Source: Bemisia tabaci
Lineage: Eukaryota > Arthropoda > Insecta > Hemiptera > Aleyrodidae
Direction of reading: 5' to 3'
Assembly (NCBI RefSeq): GCF_918797505.1
Contig: NC_092797.1
Span: forward strand, 35,601,372 to 35,665,371
Length of the DNA stretch: 64,000 nt
The stretch's first letter is position 1, and every line of letters starts with the position of its first letter. The notes under the pieces were generated by a model. It saw nothing but the letters and a program-made list of their open reading frames with translations, was not told where the DNA came from and did no database searches. The translations under genes were made by a program, and so were the position numbers. Below are positions 23,525 through 33,723 of the stretch, piece by piece.

Positions 23525-23828
23525 CCAAGCAACGAATTTTGACATGACTGAGCTCTTCCCCGCTGAATGATGGTTAAAGTCGAATGTAACTCCTTTGACT
23601 GTAGCCGTGAAATTCAGTGACCAGGGCTAGATTTCTGTCAATGTTAATCACGCGTCTTTTCACATTTACCAAACCACGAGGTGAGCACCGTCAGAACTGT
23701 AGTTCTGGCTATCAGATATTCTTGGTGACCGATAATCAGAAATCTACTAACTATGAATCCGATTGACAGAACGAACCCGCCGCCCCTTTCAGTGGCGAGG
23801 CGTGAATGACCGATTTATCGATATCTCC

Positions 23829-24001
23829 CAGTGGCGTGGCGTCGTGGCGTGAATTGCGATTAATCGATTGATCCGCCACTTAAACCTATGGAAAAGGATC
23901 GATAAACAGGGTGTTCGCAGCGAACACTTTAATAATCGATTCTTAACCTCAGGTTTAAATGGCATAACAATCGATCCATCGCAATTCACGCCACGCCACT
24001 G
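23829..24001. mobile_element. family D element (inner), nested in outer D
   Basis: Begins CAGTGGCGTGGCGTCGTGG and ends TTCACGCCACGCCACTG. Flanked by ATATCTCC (23821-23828) and ATATTTCC (24002-24009), an 8-bp duplication of the outer element with one mismatch. The interior carries AACCTATGGAAAAGGATCGA and AATAATCGATTCTTAA. Confidence 0.9.
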
Positions 24002-24033
24002 ATATTTCCCCCATTCGAAGCTATGGTAAAGTA

Positions 24034-24441
24034 TAGAGTACCTATATTGAGAGAGTATGGCCACTGGGCCCCATGGAGAGGCTTAGGACCCAAAAATGGC
24101 GGTGCTTTGTTTTGGTTTTTGTGGATGGGAGGGGGGTCATTGCCAACTTGTGACGGTTATCACCAACCGCACTTGCTGCCTACCTTACTACATCTAAGAT
24201 GATTTTTCTCAAAAATTGCACACGATTAGCCTTAAAAATATGTAAAGAAGTCGCAATAGTGCATTTGAGTAAATTTCTCGTTACGATAAGCAAAGAAAAC
24301 TACATTTTGAGTCATTTTGCATTACATTAATTTATGGCGTCCGCCATTTTTGGGTCCTAAGGGCTCCATTCAGCCTAAGATGGCTGAGCCAATCAGAGGT
24401 GGTAACCCCAGTGGCCATACTCTCTCAATATAGGTACTCTA
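24034..24441. mobile_element. family E element, copy 1, nested in outer D
   Basis: TAGAGTACCTATATTGAGAG at the left is exactly inverted at the right, the TIR extending about 35 bp through AGTATGGCCACTGG. TGGTAAAG occurs on both sides (24024-24031, 24442-24449), an 8-bp duplication of outer D sequence; two extra bases (TA) sit between the left repeat and the element. No coding frame. Confidence 0.9.
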
Positions 24442-24560
24442 TGGTAAAGGATCGATCATTATTGTTTGTCGCCAACACCCGGTATATCGATCCTTTTCCG
24501 TAGGTTTAAATGGTAGATCCATCGATATATTGCAAAGCACGCTACGCCACTTGCCCGTTT

Positions 24561-24924
24561 CCGCCCGTATTATGACGTGTGCTTGGACCGCCCTCTCTCG
24601 AAGCATGTGCAAAGTAATGGAAAGTAGTCAAGTAATGCTCGAACGCTTCCTCATTAAGATTCACTCAGCGGGCAAATGTTATTAATTTCCCGCCGAGACT
24701 CGTTGACAAGCCCCTCTTGAACTGACGAATGGAGCTCACTAAAACATACGCGGAATCCGACGTACATTATTGCATCTCAACGCGAACCGTCTATCGAGTT
24801 TTTTCCTCCTAAATGCGTTGTATTTCATAAAATGAATAGAGCTAAGCGAATGGGTCAAATCTACTTTGAGAACTTTGGAGAAAAGAATTCGTTTTCATAT
24901 GTCATACGGAGCGTACTACGTATT
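24561..24924. other. spacer, no gene seen
   Basis: Mixed-composition sequence with no repeat ends or credible frame. Confidence 0.35.
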
Positions 24925-25325
24925 AGAAAGAAAGGAGGGATGAGAGCTAGAGAAAAGTAAGAAAAAGAGAAGGAAGAAGGAAAGACGAAGAAGAAGGAAA
25001 GAAGAAAAATTGGAGGATGGTAAAGAAGAATTAAAGGATATGGAAGGGAAGAATTGGAGATGGAAAAGAATAATTAAAGGATAGAAGAGAAGAATTAGAG
25101 ATAAAAAGAAGTAGGGAGATAGTAAAAAGAAGGAGGAAAAGAAGAAGGGGGATAGTATAAAGAAGGAGAAAAAGAAAAAGAAACGCCTTCAGCAAAACTT
25201 CTCTTCTTTTCTTATTCTTGCTTTTTCATTTCTTTTTTCTTTTCCTCCTCTTCTTTTTCCCTCCTGTCCTCTTTATTTTCCTTCTTTTCATCTGAATCCT
25301 CTCTTACCTCTTTGCCCTCTTACTT
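24925..25325. repeat. purine tract followed by pyrimidine tract
   Basis: 24930-25190 is A/G-rich with GAAGAA, GGATAGAAGAG and AAGAATTAGAGAT-like subrepeats spaced 40-55 bp apart; 25195-25325 is C/T-rich. The same arrangement as 16400, 29150 and 37975. Confidence 0.8.
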
Positions 25326-26505
25326 TTAATCCTATTTCTAGTATCTTGTTTTGCTAGGTCCCTTTCTAACTGTATCAGGAGTGATACACGATCGTATATA
25401 GGTATTTTATCAAAACCCCCACCAGCACCACAGACCTCTTTGATTAACTCCATCCGAATGTTTTGGCTGCAATTGCTAAATTGCAAATTTTGTCTTTTGC
25501 AAACCCTTGAAACCCGTCTCCAGCACGCATTTTGCTCTCATTTCGTAACTCACTCTGGACTCGTTTACCTGTTACTAGATGAACCGTTCAACCATGGAGA
25601 AGGATCCCAAACTGTGTCTTGCTTCTAATTTTAGCTTCATTTTTTATTCATCTTTCGCCCCTCCCCTCCTCGTCTCCATCCTCTGTTTCTGTTGGAGTAT
25701 GTATTTTTCTCGGACCATTTGTCACCGCATGCATCTCTCAAGGACGTTCAATTTCTTTTCTCCGTCAAATGAATGTGTCTAAATTGAATCGTTACATTTT
25801 TATGATCGCTAAGTTTAGACTTTACAGTCTCGCGTCGATATTTTTTCGAAGAAGCAGAGACAAGTTGGCTTCCCCCGTTTCTGTTTTGGACTGGTCATGA
25901 TCTTGGACAGCTTTGTAATGATCTTGTTAGTATTCGCAATGCCACACGAAGGTAACGAGAGAGAACGAATTTTCGGAAAAAGTACATTATACTGAGAGGA
26001 GCCTTGAATCGTAAAATTTTGCCATTTTTGTTTTAAAAATTGTTTAATGTCCTCATTGCACAATCTTTTAATTAGCTAAACAGTTAGAGGTCGCGGATTT
26101 TTTTGTTGTCGTAATTTTGTAGATTCTTTTTCATCGCACGATCTTTTAACCATCAATCAAGCGGAAGTTTATGATGTTTTTTATTAAAACTCAAGTCCCA
26201 ACATTTCTGGAGAGAAAATGTTCTGTTTCGTCCAACACATCCAGGGACAAACATTTGTCTCTCGCCTATATGTACAATCATCTACAACACAATGTATAAG
26301 GCACTGCATACTATATTAAGAGAGCGAGAGGATAACGATCAATCTCGTAAAGTTTACCGGTTCACTAAATTAAGCATTTTTAAGATACTTTTCTTCATTG
26401 TAAGTTTACATAGAATATACTGTGTACGAAATGAAATTTTTCAAATCTAAATTAGAATTGCTTGATCCTCCCCGTAGGAAATTAGTTTGATATTGACTTG
26501 GAGAT
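25326..26505. other. spacer, no gene seen
   Basis: Frames of 60-93 codons on both strands (for example 25619-25900 plus) overlap and lack domains. No repeat ends found. Confidence 0.4.
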
Positions 26506-26509
26506 AAGT

Positions 26510-27015
26510 TACAAAACTTAAAAAGTTACCCCGCTGTCACGCTGAAGTGTGAATAACTGAAAATGAGAGTGAGAAATCCAGTTCGCCTTCAACTCAGTGG
26601 ATACAATTTGAGCGGCTCAAGAGTTGATATAGTCGTATCACGCATTTTAGTTAAGCATGGTGTCCAAGGACGAGCGACTTTCGTTGTAATCCTCTTGTTT
26701 TTTGTGACAAGCGCAACGAAATGTCTAGTAACTTGTACGTGATTCTCCCTGCAGATTTTTTTTTTTTATATTTTCATTAAGATAAGTTGCAAAAATTAGA
26801 ATTCATCACCGCTCTCGCGCTAACATCTGAATAACTGAAAACGGTGGTCAGAAATCAATTTAGCCTTGCATCTCGATGAATGCAATTCGAGCGACTCAGG
26901 AGTTGAATAGTCGTATCGCGCATTTTTGTCTAGCGGAACAATCGAAAGGCGAGCGACCGCAATTTTAATTTTCGTGTTTTCAATGATCACCGCAGCGAAA
27001 CGTCCAGTAACGTTT
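26510..27015. repeat. diverged tandem duplication, unit ~265 bp
   Basis: Unit 1 (about 26505-26745) and unit 2 (about 26773-27015) share, in order, GATAAGTT(A/G)CAAAA, GAATAACTGAAAA, a GAGCG(G/A)CTCA(A/G)GAGTTGA segment, AGTCGTATC(A/G)CGCATTTT, GCGAGCGAC-type words and GCGAAA(C/T)GTC(C/T)AGTAAC. Identity is roughly 65-70 percent by eye, so the duplication is old. No coding frame is conserved between units. Confidence 0.75.
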
Positions 27016-27019
27016 ACTC

Positions 27020-27771
27020 GGTTATTATTGAACGTAGAAATTTACCGTTTAGGCAGACCTTTTGGGCGCTTCTGGGTACCAGATGCGCCCTTTCCAACCG
27101 TTCGACTCCCCCGATGTAACATGTACTATACTACATACCGTTTTGCCTTATGGGTAATGACGCCATTCTGGTACACCCGGGAAAATTTTATTTTTTTCTG
27201 CATCTGGTATTCGTAAAAGTTTTCGTGAAATGTTTTGCTTTTAAGCATAACAATCTCGCACGGACGTATTACCTGGTTAAACTATTTTGGGGCTTCGTTA
27301 TGCTTAAATGCCTCATATTCGAGGTTGTAGTTTCAGATTGATTCGAAAAAATCACGAACAGTCACGTGATCTCTTCATTTTAGTGACGTATTACTGTGCT
27401 ATTTTGTGATTGGTTCATTTTCTCGGCGCAGCATCGTCAAGCGTCAGCTGTTTGCGGCTCTGGGTTGAAGGTTTAAGGTTATGTCAGAGAGAATAGGAAG
27501 TTAGAGGCCCGACTCGATGCTAGGTAATTGAAACAGATGCGCTCGCAGCGCGCTCGCTGGCAACGTACGCAACTACTATTTTCTATTGTTTTCCAGAGAC
27601 TAGCGGCGGGTATGTTGCTGCCGGACCACCTTCACGTAGGCAATTTGTTATACATCGTCCGTCCGCAATACTCTCGCTTGGCCGTATGAAAACGTTCCTC
27701 GCATGCGCAGTGTTAAAGTTGTTAAAGAAGCGCCCTTCAACGCTTTGGCGTTGGAACTGCTTGTTTATTTT
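27020..27771. other. spacer, no gene seen
   Basis: Contains a GC-richer part at 27420-27740 with AGCGCGCTCGCTGG. No credible frame. Confidence 0.35.
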
Positions 27772-27830
27772 TCGTTAATCTACTAGAATCAAGCATCAGA
27801 ACACGATTCTGTGATTAGGGTATCTGACCC
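27772..27830. repeat. solo end of foldback family T
   Basis: TAATCTACTAGAATCAAGCA then TCAGAACACGATTCTGTG and TCTGACCC match the right end of the complete element at 50685-51116. Only this terminus is present. Confidence 0.75.
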
Positions 27831-27840
27831 ATTCTCTATT

Positions 27841-28092
27841 CTGCCGTGCTAAGGAAGAACGTCGTATGAACCTTCAGGCTTGCCAAATTTACTTTGATAA
27901 AACACGAATTTCCTAGAAAACTTGTGAATATTTTTCTTCCAATTTTTCAGATAATTTTTCTCGCAATTTCACCGAAAAGTCCTAAAAATTTCAAGGGAAA
28001 ACATTGATAACTTTCCTAAAAAATGACAATTTTATCGATGGAAATTTGGTAACTCTTGAATGCTCATACGGCGTTCTTCCTTAGTACGGCAG
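27841..28092. mobile_element. family A MITE, copy 3, with TSD
   Basis: CTGCCGTGCTAAGGAAGAAC and GTTCTTCCTTAGTACGGCAG ends; flanked by TATT on both sides (27837-27840, 28093-28096), a perfect 4-bp duplication. Confidence 0.93.
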
Positions 28093-28096
28093 TATT

Positions 28097-28416
28097 CCGC
28101 ATTGTCGAACTTGCGTTGCTTCCCGGCGTGTTCTCCTGACTGTCGCAGGTCGCACAGAAGTTGTAATCGAACCATCCCAGTGAGATTAAACACGCTCATT
28201 TTCAGAGCCTCGCGAATGGGACCGGTTCTGCCATTAATCTTCTTAGTTTCAATTCGATCCGAGGAGAGGAGGATCGCAAGTATTAGCATTGATTTTGGCG
28301 TCACCGCGTCGATTGCGGTATCCCGGGGCTGCCAGCGCTCGACGCTAAGTTCAAAGTTTCCCGCGAGCTTTCACGGGAAGGAGGCGGAGCTGGCAACAGG
28401 AGGAGAGGCGGTGGAC
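28097..28416. other. GC-richer unique segment between two A copies
   Basis: About 320 bp at roughly half GC, open in more than one frame (28060-28419 plus, 28032-28304 minus, both starting or ending inside A copies). It has no ATG of its own with good context and no domain. Higher GC alone explains the open frames; it could be an exonic or promoter segment but I cannot support that. Confidence 0.35.
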
Positions 28417-28420
28417 TAGA

Positions 28421-28673
28421 CTGCCGTGCTAAGGAAGAACGCCGTATGAACATTCGAGAGTTGCCAAATTTCCTTTGATGAAATGTTAATTTTTGACGAA
28501 AATTATGAATATTTTTCCCTGAAATCTTCAGATACTTTGGATCAAAATGTGAACAAAATTCTCTAAAAAATTGGAAGAAAAATATTCATAAATTTACGAG
28601 GAAATTTGCGTTTAATGAAAGGAAATTTGGCAACGCCTGAAGGTTCATACGGCGTTTTTCCTTAGCACGGCAG
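28421..28673. mobile_element. family A MITE, copy 4, with TSD
   Basis: CTGCCGTGCTAAGGAAGAAC and TTTTTCCTTAGCACGGCAG ends, flanked by TAGA on both sides (28417-28420, 28674-28677). Its left part reads GCCAAATTTCCTTTGATGAA, the uninterrupted version of the site where family B inserted in the A copy at 61253. Confidence 0.94.
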
Positions 28674-28942
28674 TAGACTGGTGGCGGCGGCGGCGGTATC
28701 CGGGCCGTTTTCCTTATGTTCCCGCCGCGTCGTCGTCTAATTTTGAGTCGGCTACGTCATCTCACGTCACGTCATGTCGCGTCGCTCTTCGATTCATTGA
28801 TGGATGTATTTACGACATTAATTTAATCCATCCTTCCAACCTGTCCATCCCCACACCGCTCCCAATCCGCCTTGTCTCGCGTAGCCAGTCCCCAACGAAT
28901 CGGACGACCTCCCGTTCGAATGAACCTAACTCCAGCCAATGG

Positions 28943-29040
28943 CGATTCTTGAAAGTTGGCATATTCGTTTTCCCTCCATTTAAATGTATCTAAAACGATC
29001 GATTCTTTCACCTAAATTCGATATTTAGAATGTAATTAAA
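28943..29040. repeat. fragment of family R
   Basis: TTTTCCCTCCATTTAAATGT then ATCTAAAACGATCGATTCTT matches the family R words at 1680-1828 and 29490-29550. Ends are not defined. Confidence 0.4.
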
Positions 29041-29149
29041 TGGAAGTGGGGAGGGGGGAGGGAGGGAATAGCATTGACATTTTATGACATCGCCACTGAC
29101 ACTAGCTTTAGGCCCTAGGACTTCCAACACATACCAGGTGAGAACGCAC

Positions 29150-29450
29150 TAGAAATCGGAGGAAAGAGCAGAAAAAGAAAAAGAGGAAAATAAAAATAAG
29201 ATCAGGAGAGAAGATAAGAGGGAGGAAAAGAAATGAAAGAAGAGAGAAAGAAGAGAAATAAAATGAAATAAAACAGGGAAAATGGGAAAGGAGAACAATA
29301 TGGGGAGGAAAAGGGAGAAGGAAATGAAGAGCAGCAGGATGGTTAAGAAGAGGATTTCTTTATTTACGCCTAGCTCTTCTTTTTCGTTTTCTTCTTCTTC
29401 TGTCTTTTCATCTTTGTCTTTTTCCTCTTCTATTTCTTCACTTTCTGATT
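29150..29450. repeat. purine tract followed by pyrimidine tract
   Basis: Preceded by GAGAACGCACTAGAAATCGG, close to GAGGACGCGTCAGAAATCGG at 37963, so this block and that one are copies of one element. 29158-29350 is A/G-rich, 29358-29445 is C/T-rich. The plus frame 29282-29479 is Lys/Glu then Ser/Phe low complexity. Confidence 0.8.
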
Positions 29451-29811
29451 ACTATAATGGGGTACTGACGATCCGATGATCATAGTGGTAACACTTTTTT
29501 TCTTCCATTTAAATGTATGTAAAATAATCGTTACTTGGTGAGGCAATCGATTATTACTTTATTCCGCACAGTTATCGCAATCCTTTGAAAGAAAGTGGGA
29601 AGAAAATAACTTTCTTTTTCCTCTCTCATATTATCTTGGTGCTCAAAATCTTAGCCTGAGTGTGCATTCGATGTCAACACATTTTGTTTTTTTTGTTATT
29701 TTTATTAATATTCAGATTTATTTTTTATTCGTTCATTTTTGACTATTCATGAGTTTTTACCTTTCTAGCCCCGCCTCACAGTTTGAGTGTCCCAATACCT
29801 CGTGTAGGATT

Positions 29812-29970
29812 CAGTGGCGAGGCATGATAATCGACCATCGATATTATCCCATTCGAAGCTATGGTAAAGAATCGATTATGGTCTCGTTGCGAACTTCCTG
29901 ATAATCGATATTTTTTCATAGTTTTGAATGGCATATCTATCGATACATCGCAAAGCACGCCACGCCACCG
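29812..29970. mobile_element. family D hAT-like MITE with perfect TSD
   Basis: Starts CAGTGGCGAGGCATGATAAT and ends CACGCCACGCCACCG. Flanked by GTAGGATT on both sides (29804-29811, 29971-29978), a perfect 8-bp duplication. This is the cleanest D copy and defines the element as about 159 bp with no coding capacity. Confidence 0.94.
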
Positions 29971-29978
29971 GTAGGATT

Positions 29979-31383
29979 GCAATGGCCGGCTTGTAGAATG
30001 TGGGTGTATTCGGTGTGTCCTTTTTTCATCGGAATTTTTTTCGTATATTGGATCAGTGTGTCTTTGTTTTCCTCTCGAGTGGGCATGAACTCGCTGTCAA
30101 GATTTAGTTCCAAAATACCGGATCCTCATGAGTTGTTTACTTTTTCCCCCTCTCACCTTTTACCACAATATATGAAGAATAACAAATATTCGGCAACCGA
30201 GCGAATTTATTTTTCTTCATCCTGTCGAGAGAAATGATTCTTAATCATCTCTATAAATAGACAGGCGGCTATTAGCATAAGCGTGCTCGATTTTGTGTTC
30301 GAGTTGTTGCATCACCGATTTCAGTTTCTGTTTAAATATATTAGTGATATGTGTTTCCACCGTTCATAATGAACTTATTTTGTTTCCATTTGCCTCCTCT
30401 TTTGTTTGTGCTTTCCTCGGTTTTCTCTGTAATAATGTCTGTCCTCTGTCACGCATTTTAGACGAGAGCGCCCGTCTGTAAGCGTGTTATGCTTGTCTCT
30501 ATTGAGAATTCTTACCCAAATAACCATTGTTAGTTTCGTGTAACGTCAAGCTAATGTGGGCGTTGTTTACATGGAAGTTTGTAAACAAACTACTTTAAAA
30601 TCTTCTCGAGTACAATAAAATGACTCCTCATAGCAGCTGTTATCATTCGATCAGCTGTATAAGAACATAATCGCACAATACGCCATGATTCTTTACCTCC
30701 AACGGATGTTAGTTTTAAAAAAGGAAGATGGAATTTTCATTTTCATGGTATTTTCAATACCTTTAAAATTTTTCATCAGTTCCTATACTTCTTGAATTTT
30801 TTTTTCGGAAGTCCTCGCCTTTGTTAACTTGAAAAATTCTTGAATTTTTTTGGAAAACTACCACGAAGCCTGTCGAAAGACTCGTGTCTCTGTAAAATTT
30901 AAACAAAAATTTAACAAGAATTTTTTTTCTTTTTCTTTTTGTTTCTCCTAAAAAAATGAATTGACTTTGTCGGTTTAGTCGGACCCTTATATTTTCATCA
31001 AAAGATTCCTCCTGGGTAAAGCGAATGAGTTACGGTGCACTATTATTGCACTTTGCCACTTTGCGGCGACTTCAATGCGGAATCCAACCCGGTTTCAACG
31101 CAGGAATGAGTTCAAGGTGAATCTCTCCGTCTGTATTTCAATGTATAAGCTCATTATGATTGTTACTTCGCTCTCGCTTCTCTCTCACATCACACCTGCC
31201 GACTTCTACATGCACTTCTCGTCTCCTTCGCCCTCTCCCTTTCCCTCTCCCTCCATCCCTTTCGTTACTCTTTCTAGTCGAGCCATCTGTTCTCTCACTT
31301 CCCTTTCTCAATTTTGTTGCACAGGGGTGCAAATTGTTCCTGACTGCATGGGTCGCGACCAAATTGTGAAATTGCCCTATATT
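29979..31383. other. spacer, no gene seen
   Basis: AT-rich with short T-runs, then a C/T-rich stretch at 31220-31265. The plus frame 31075-31458 (127 codons) runs through that tract into the next element and has no domain. Confidence 0.4.
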
Positions 31384-31640
31384 TCGTCGTCTCCGCTCAC
31401 GAAAGGACATAACTCCGTTTCAATGTTGCCAAATTTTCTCCCGCAAATCGCACACTAACAAGGAGAATTTTTGACATTCCCAACCAAAAATTGCACTGAT
31501 TTCCTCCAAGATCTCATGCCAAAATCAGAAAAGTTTTGGATAAAAATTGCACGGATACATTTTTGTAAAATAAATGAATTGTTTAAGTAAATTTGGCAAC
31601 TTTGGAATGGAGTTACGTTCCCTCGTCCGGGAGACGACGA
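31384..31640. mobile_element. 257-bp MITE distantly like family A
   Basis: TCGTCGTCTCCGCTCACGAA at the left and GTCCGGGAGACGACGA at the right are inverted; further in, TAACTCCGTTTCAATGTTGC pairs with GGCAACTTTGGAATGGAGTT. The TTGCCAAATTT word just inside each TIR is shared with family A, but the outer ends differ. Possible fragments lie near 18970 and 43570. Confidence 0.8.
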
Positions 31641-31883
31641 TTTGTGGAGGCAGAGAATTTTTTTCTCCAGTTTTCAGATTTTCAACTCCTAAGGAATAGT
31701 ACGACTTCGGTACTTATTCTAAAATCAACAAAAAAATCAACACCATTTTTTTCATCGACATCCCCCATTTATGAAGTATTTCAAACCGAATGATTTTTCA
31801 CTTATTTTATTCCCTGAAATCTCGATCGTACATCCATGAGCGGTTCCCTGCAATCTCCGAAACCATAAAAGCGACTCATTATA

Positions 31884-32121
31884 CTGCCGTGTCAAGGAAA
31901 AACGTCGTATGGACATTCGAGAGTTACCAAATTTCCCCGGATGAAACATGTATTTCTGATAATAATGATTGATATTTTCCCCAGATATTTAAGATCAAAT
32001 TGCGATAGAAATTGTCTGAAAAATTTCCAGAAAAATATTCAACATTTTCCCAGTAAATTCTGTTTTAAGTAAATCTGGCAATGTCTAAATGCTGATACGG
32101 CGTTTCTCCTCAGCACGGGAG
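31884..32121. mobile_element. family A MITE, copy 5, with TSD
   Basis: CTGCCGTGTCAAGGAAAAAC and GTTTCTCCTCAGCACGGGAG ends; TATA on both sides (31880-31883, 32122-32125), a perfect 4-bp duplication. More diverged than copies 3 and 4. Confidence 0.9.
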
Positions 32122-32125
32122 TATA

Positions 32126-32708
32126 GGATAGGAGTTTCCGAGGAAGCGCCAGTCATTCTCTGCTACTCCTAGCTACAAACCGCGTATCTACGTTGGGTCT
32201 CCATTCAAGTTTCGCGGTTGTTGCTTTCGGAGTGCTCTCAGAGATCCTTATATTAGAGCCGACCACGTAGAACCGCGAGCGTGCTTGAGTGCTCGTGATC
32301 AACTTGGCCGAAATGGAAGTCGGGTCCTCACGCTCGGGCACGATCCAAGGAGCCGCTTGCACAGATCAATCATTCCGAATTTAATGCCATCATTTTCTGA
32401 CGCGGCGGTCGGCCTTCCATCGCTAATCAGATGCAACTTCAGCAGCGGCACACTCTATTGCTACCGGCCCGGCCCGGCCACGGGGGGATGGACCATATTG
32501 TTCGTATGACAATTGGTTGCCAAATGTGTTTTTCACCGCAATATTTTGCCCTGACGTGTTAGGTTTGAGCCAAAAAGACAGACACGCACGTAGTGACGTA
32601 GTGCTGTATCAAAGAGCACCGCACCGCCGAAATTTTAGAAATCGAGTTTCTCCCAAAATTCGACTAATTTATACGGGAAAAAGTTTTAGGGGTTATCCCG
32701 TAGAACTG
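32126..32708. other. GC-richer unique segment with several open frames
   Basis: Three frames here have natural-looking composition: minus 32153-32362 (69 codons), plus 32285-32509 (74 codons) and plus 32517-32714 (65 codons). They lie on opposite strands and overlap, lack flanking splice consensus that I could find, and have no recognisable domain. Higher GC lowers stop frequency, so I do not call a gene, but this is the best unique segment in the middle of the window. Confidence 0.35.
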
Positions 32709-32724
32709 TGGTAGTACCCCTATT

Positions 32725-32809
32725 AATTGGGCGTATTTATGCTAAAAGGAACTATGTTACACTCAAACCCTATGCTCATAGTCCCTTTTATCATAAATAC
32801 GTCCAATTG
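32725..32809. repeat. short hairpin element (~85 bp)
   Basis: AATTGGGCGTATTTATGCTA and TCATAAATACGTCCAATT form the stem, continued by AAAGGAACTATG and CATAGTCCCTTTT. GTGGTAGTA occurs just before (32709-32717) and directly after the stem, a possible 9-bp flank duplication although the left copy is separated by a few bases. Confidence 0.8.
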
Positions 32810-32818
32810 TGGTAGTAG

Positions 32819-33413
32819 CGCAACTGAAGTTGGGGTCGTGCCGCAACCTTTGGGTTAGTAGCCTGAATTATTGGGGTACCACCACAATCATTTGGAAATT
32901 CTTATATCTTCCAAAAATGGCTTCCTCTTTTTTCCGTGAAATCAAAATGTACTGATTTAATTAGCTAAGACATCAGAATTATTCTCTTTAAGAATGTCTC
33001 TGTCTTATTTGAAAGGAAACAAGGAGTTATGAAAAAGTTATATGCAGTCAAAGTTCGTGGGGCGGGTAGATAACTATTTGAGCTCCCCAGTAAGATTGTT
33101 GCCTAAGCAGGAAGTTGAAGGAGAATCTGAAGTGGACGGTGTCTATCAATAGCTTTACGCATAGTATAATGGCTCAAAGTTTGTTTAGCGTGTTCAAAAA
33201 GTAACTATTTCAGACAGAACAGAAGTATGAGTCCACATTATTGAGGAATAATGGAAAGTGTACTGACAGCGAGATTTTTTAGTGCAAAATGCACACAGCA
33301 TCTAACGCGCTTCGGGCCAATTATTGGAACTATAAGGCAACACGATAAGGCAAGATGAAATCCCTATCCTAACATTGCATACATAGAATTTCGATGTCTT
33401 GTCCAGGATGTCT
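32819..33413. other. spacer, no gene seen
   Basis: No repeat ends or credible coding frame in this interval. Confidence 0.35.
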
Positions 33414-33717
33414 ACAAGTCCGAAATTTCCGGAAAGTCCGGAAATAGTACTGATTCTTTTAAGGGCGGTCCACAAGTACTGAAAAAGTGCGGAAACTGCA
33501 CAAGAAGGTCCGGCATTTTTCCAATTTTTTTTGTCATGTTTGTCTCAATTTGAGCGAAATTCTAATCTTTGAAATTTTTTGAATTTCGTCAATAATTGTA
33601 GGTACTGAAAAAGTACTGAATTTCTCTGTTGAGAAGGTACTGAATTTCTTGGGAATGCACCGAAAAAGTACTGTAAAAGTACCGATTCTTGGTCAGCCTG
33701 TCTTAGTAGACACCCTG
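33414..33717. mobile_element. family C element, copy 2, with 6-bp TSD
   Basis: CAGGATGTCTACAAGTCCG and TTAGTAGACACCCTG ends; CTTGTC flanks both sides (33408-33413, 33718-33723). Interior words TTTCCGGAAAGTCCGGAAAT, AGTACTGA and GGTCAGCCTGT match copy 3. Confidence 0.9.
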
Positions 33718-33723
33718 CTTGTC

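Larger units (their letters stand above)
23790..24552. mobile_element. family D element (outer), host of two insertions
   Basis: Begins CAGTGGCGAGGCGTGAATGA and ends ACGCTACGCCACTT. Flanks GCCCCTTT (23782-23789) and GCCCGTTT (24553-24560) are an 8-bp duplication with one mismatch. Removing the inner D (23829-24001) and E (24034-24441) leaves a normal D body like that at 29812, reading CGATATCTCCCCCATTCGAA then CTATGGTAAAGGATCG. Confidence 0.88.

Noticed and set aside
32153..32714. Three natural-looking frames in a GC-richer segment
   Set aside because: They overlap on opposite strands and have no splice, domain or start support; higher GC accounts for few stops.
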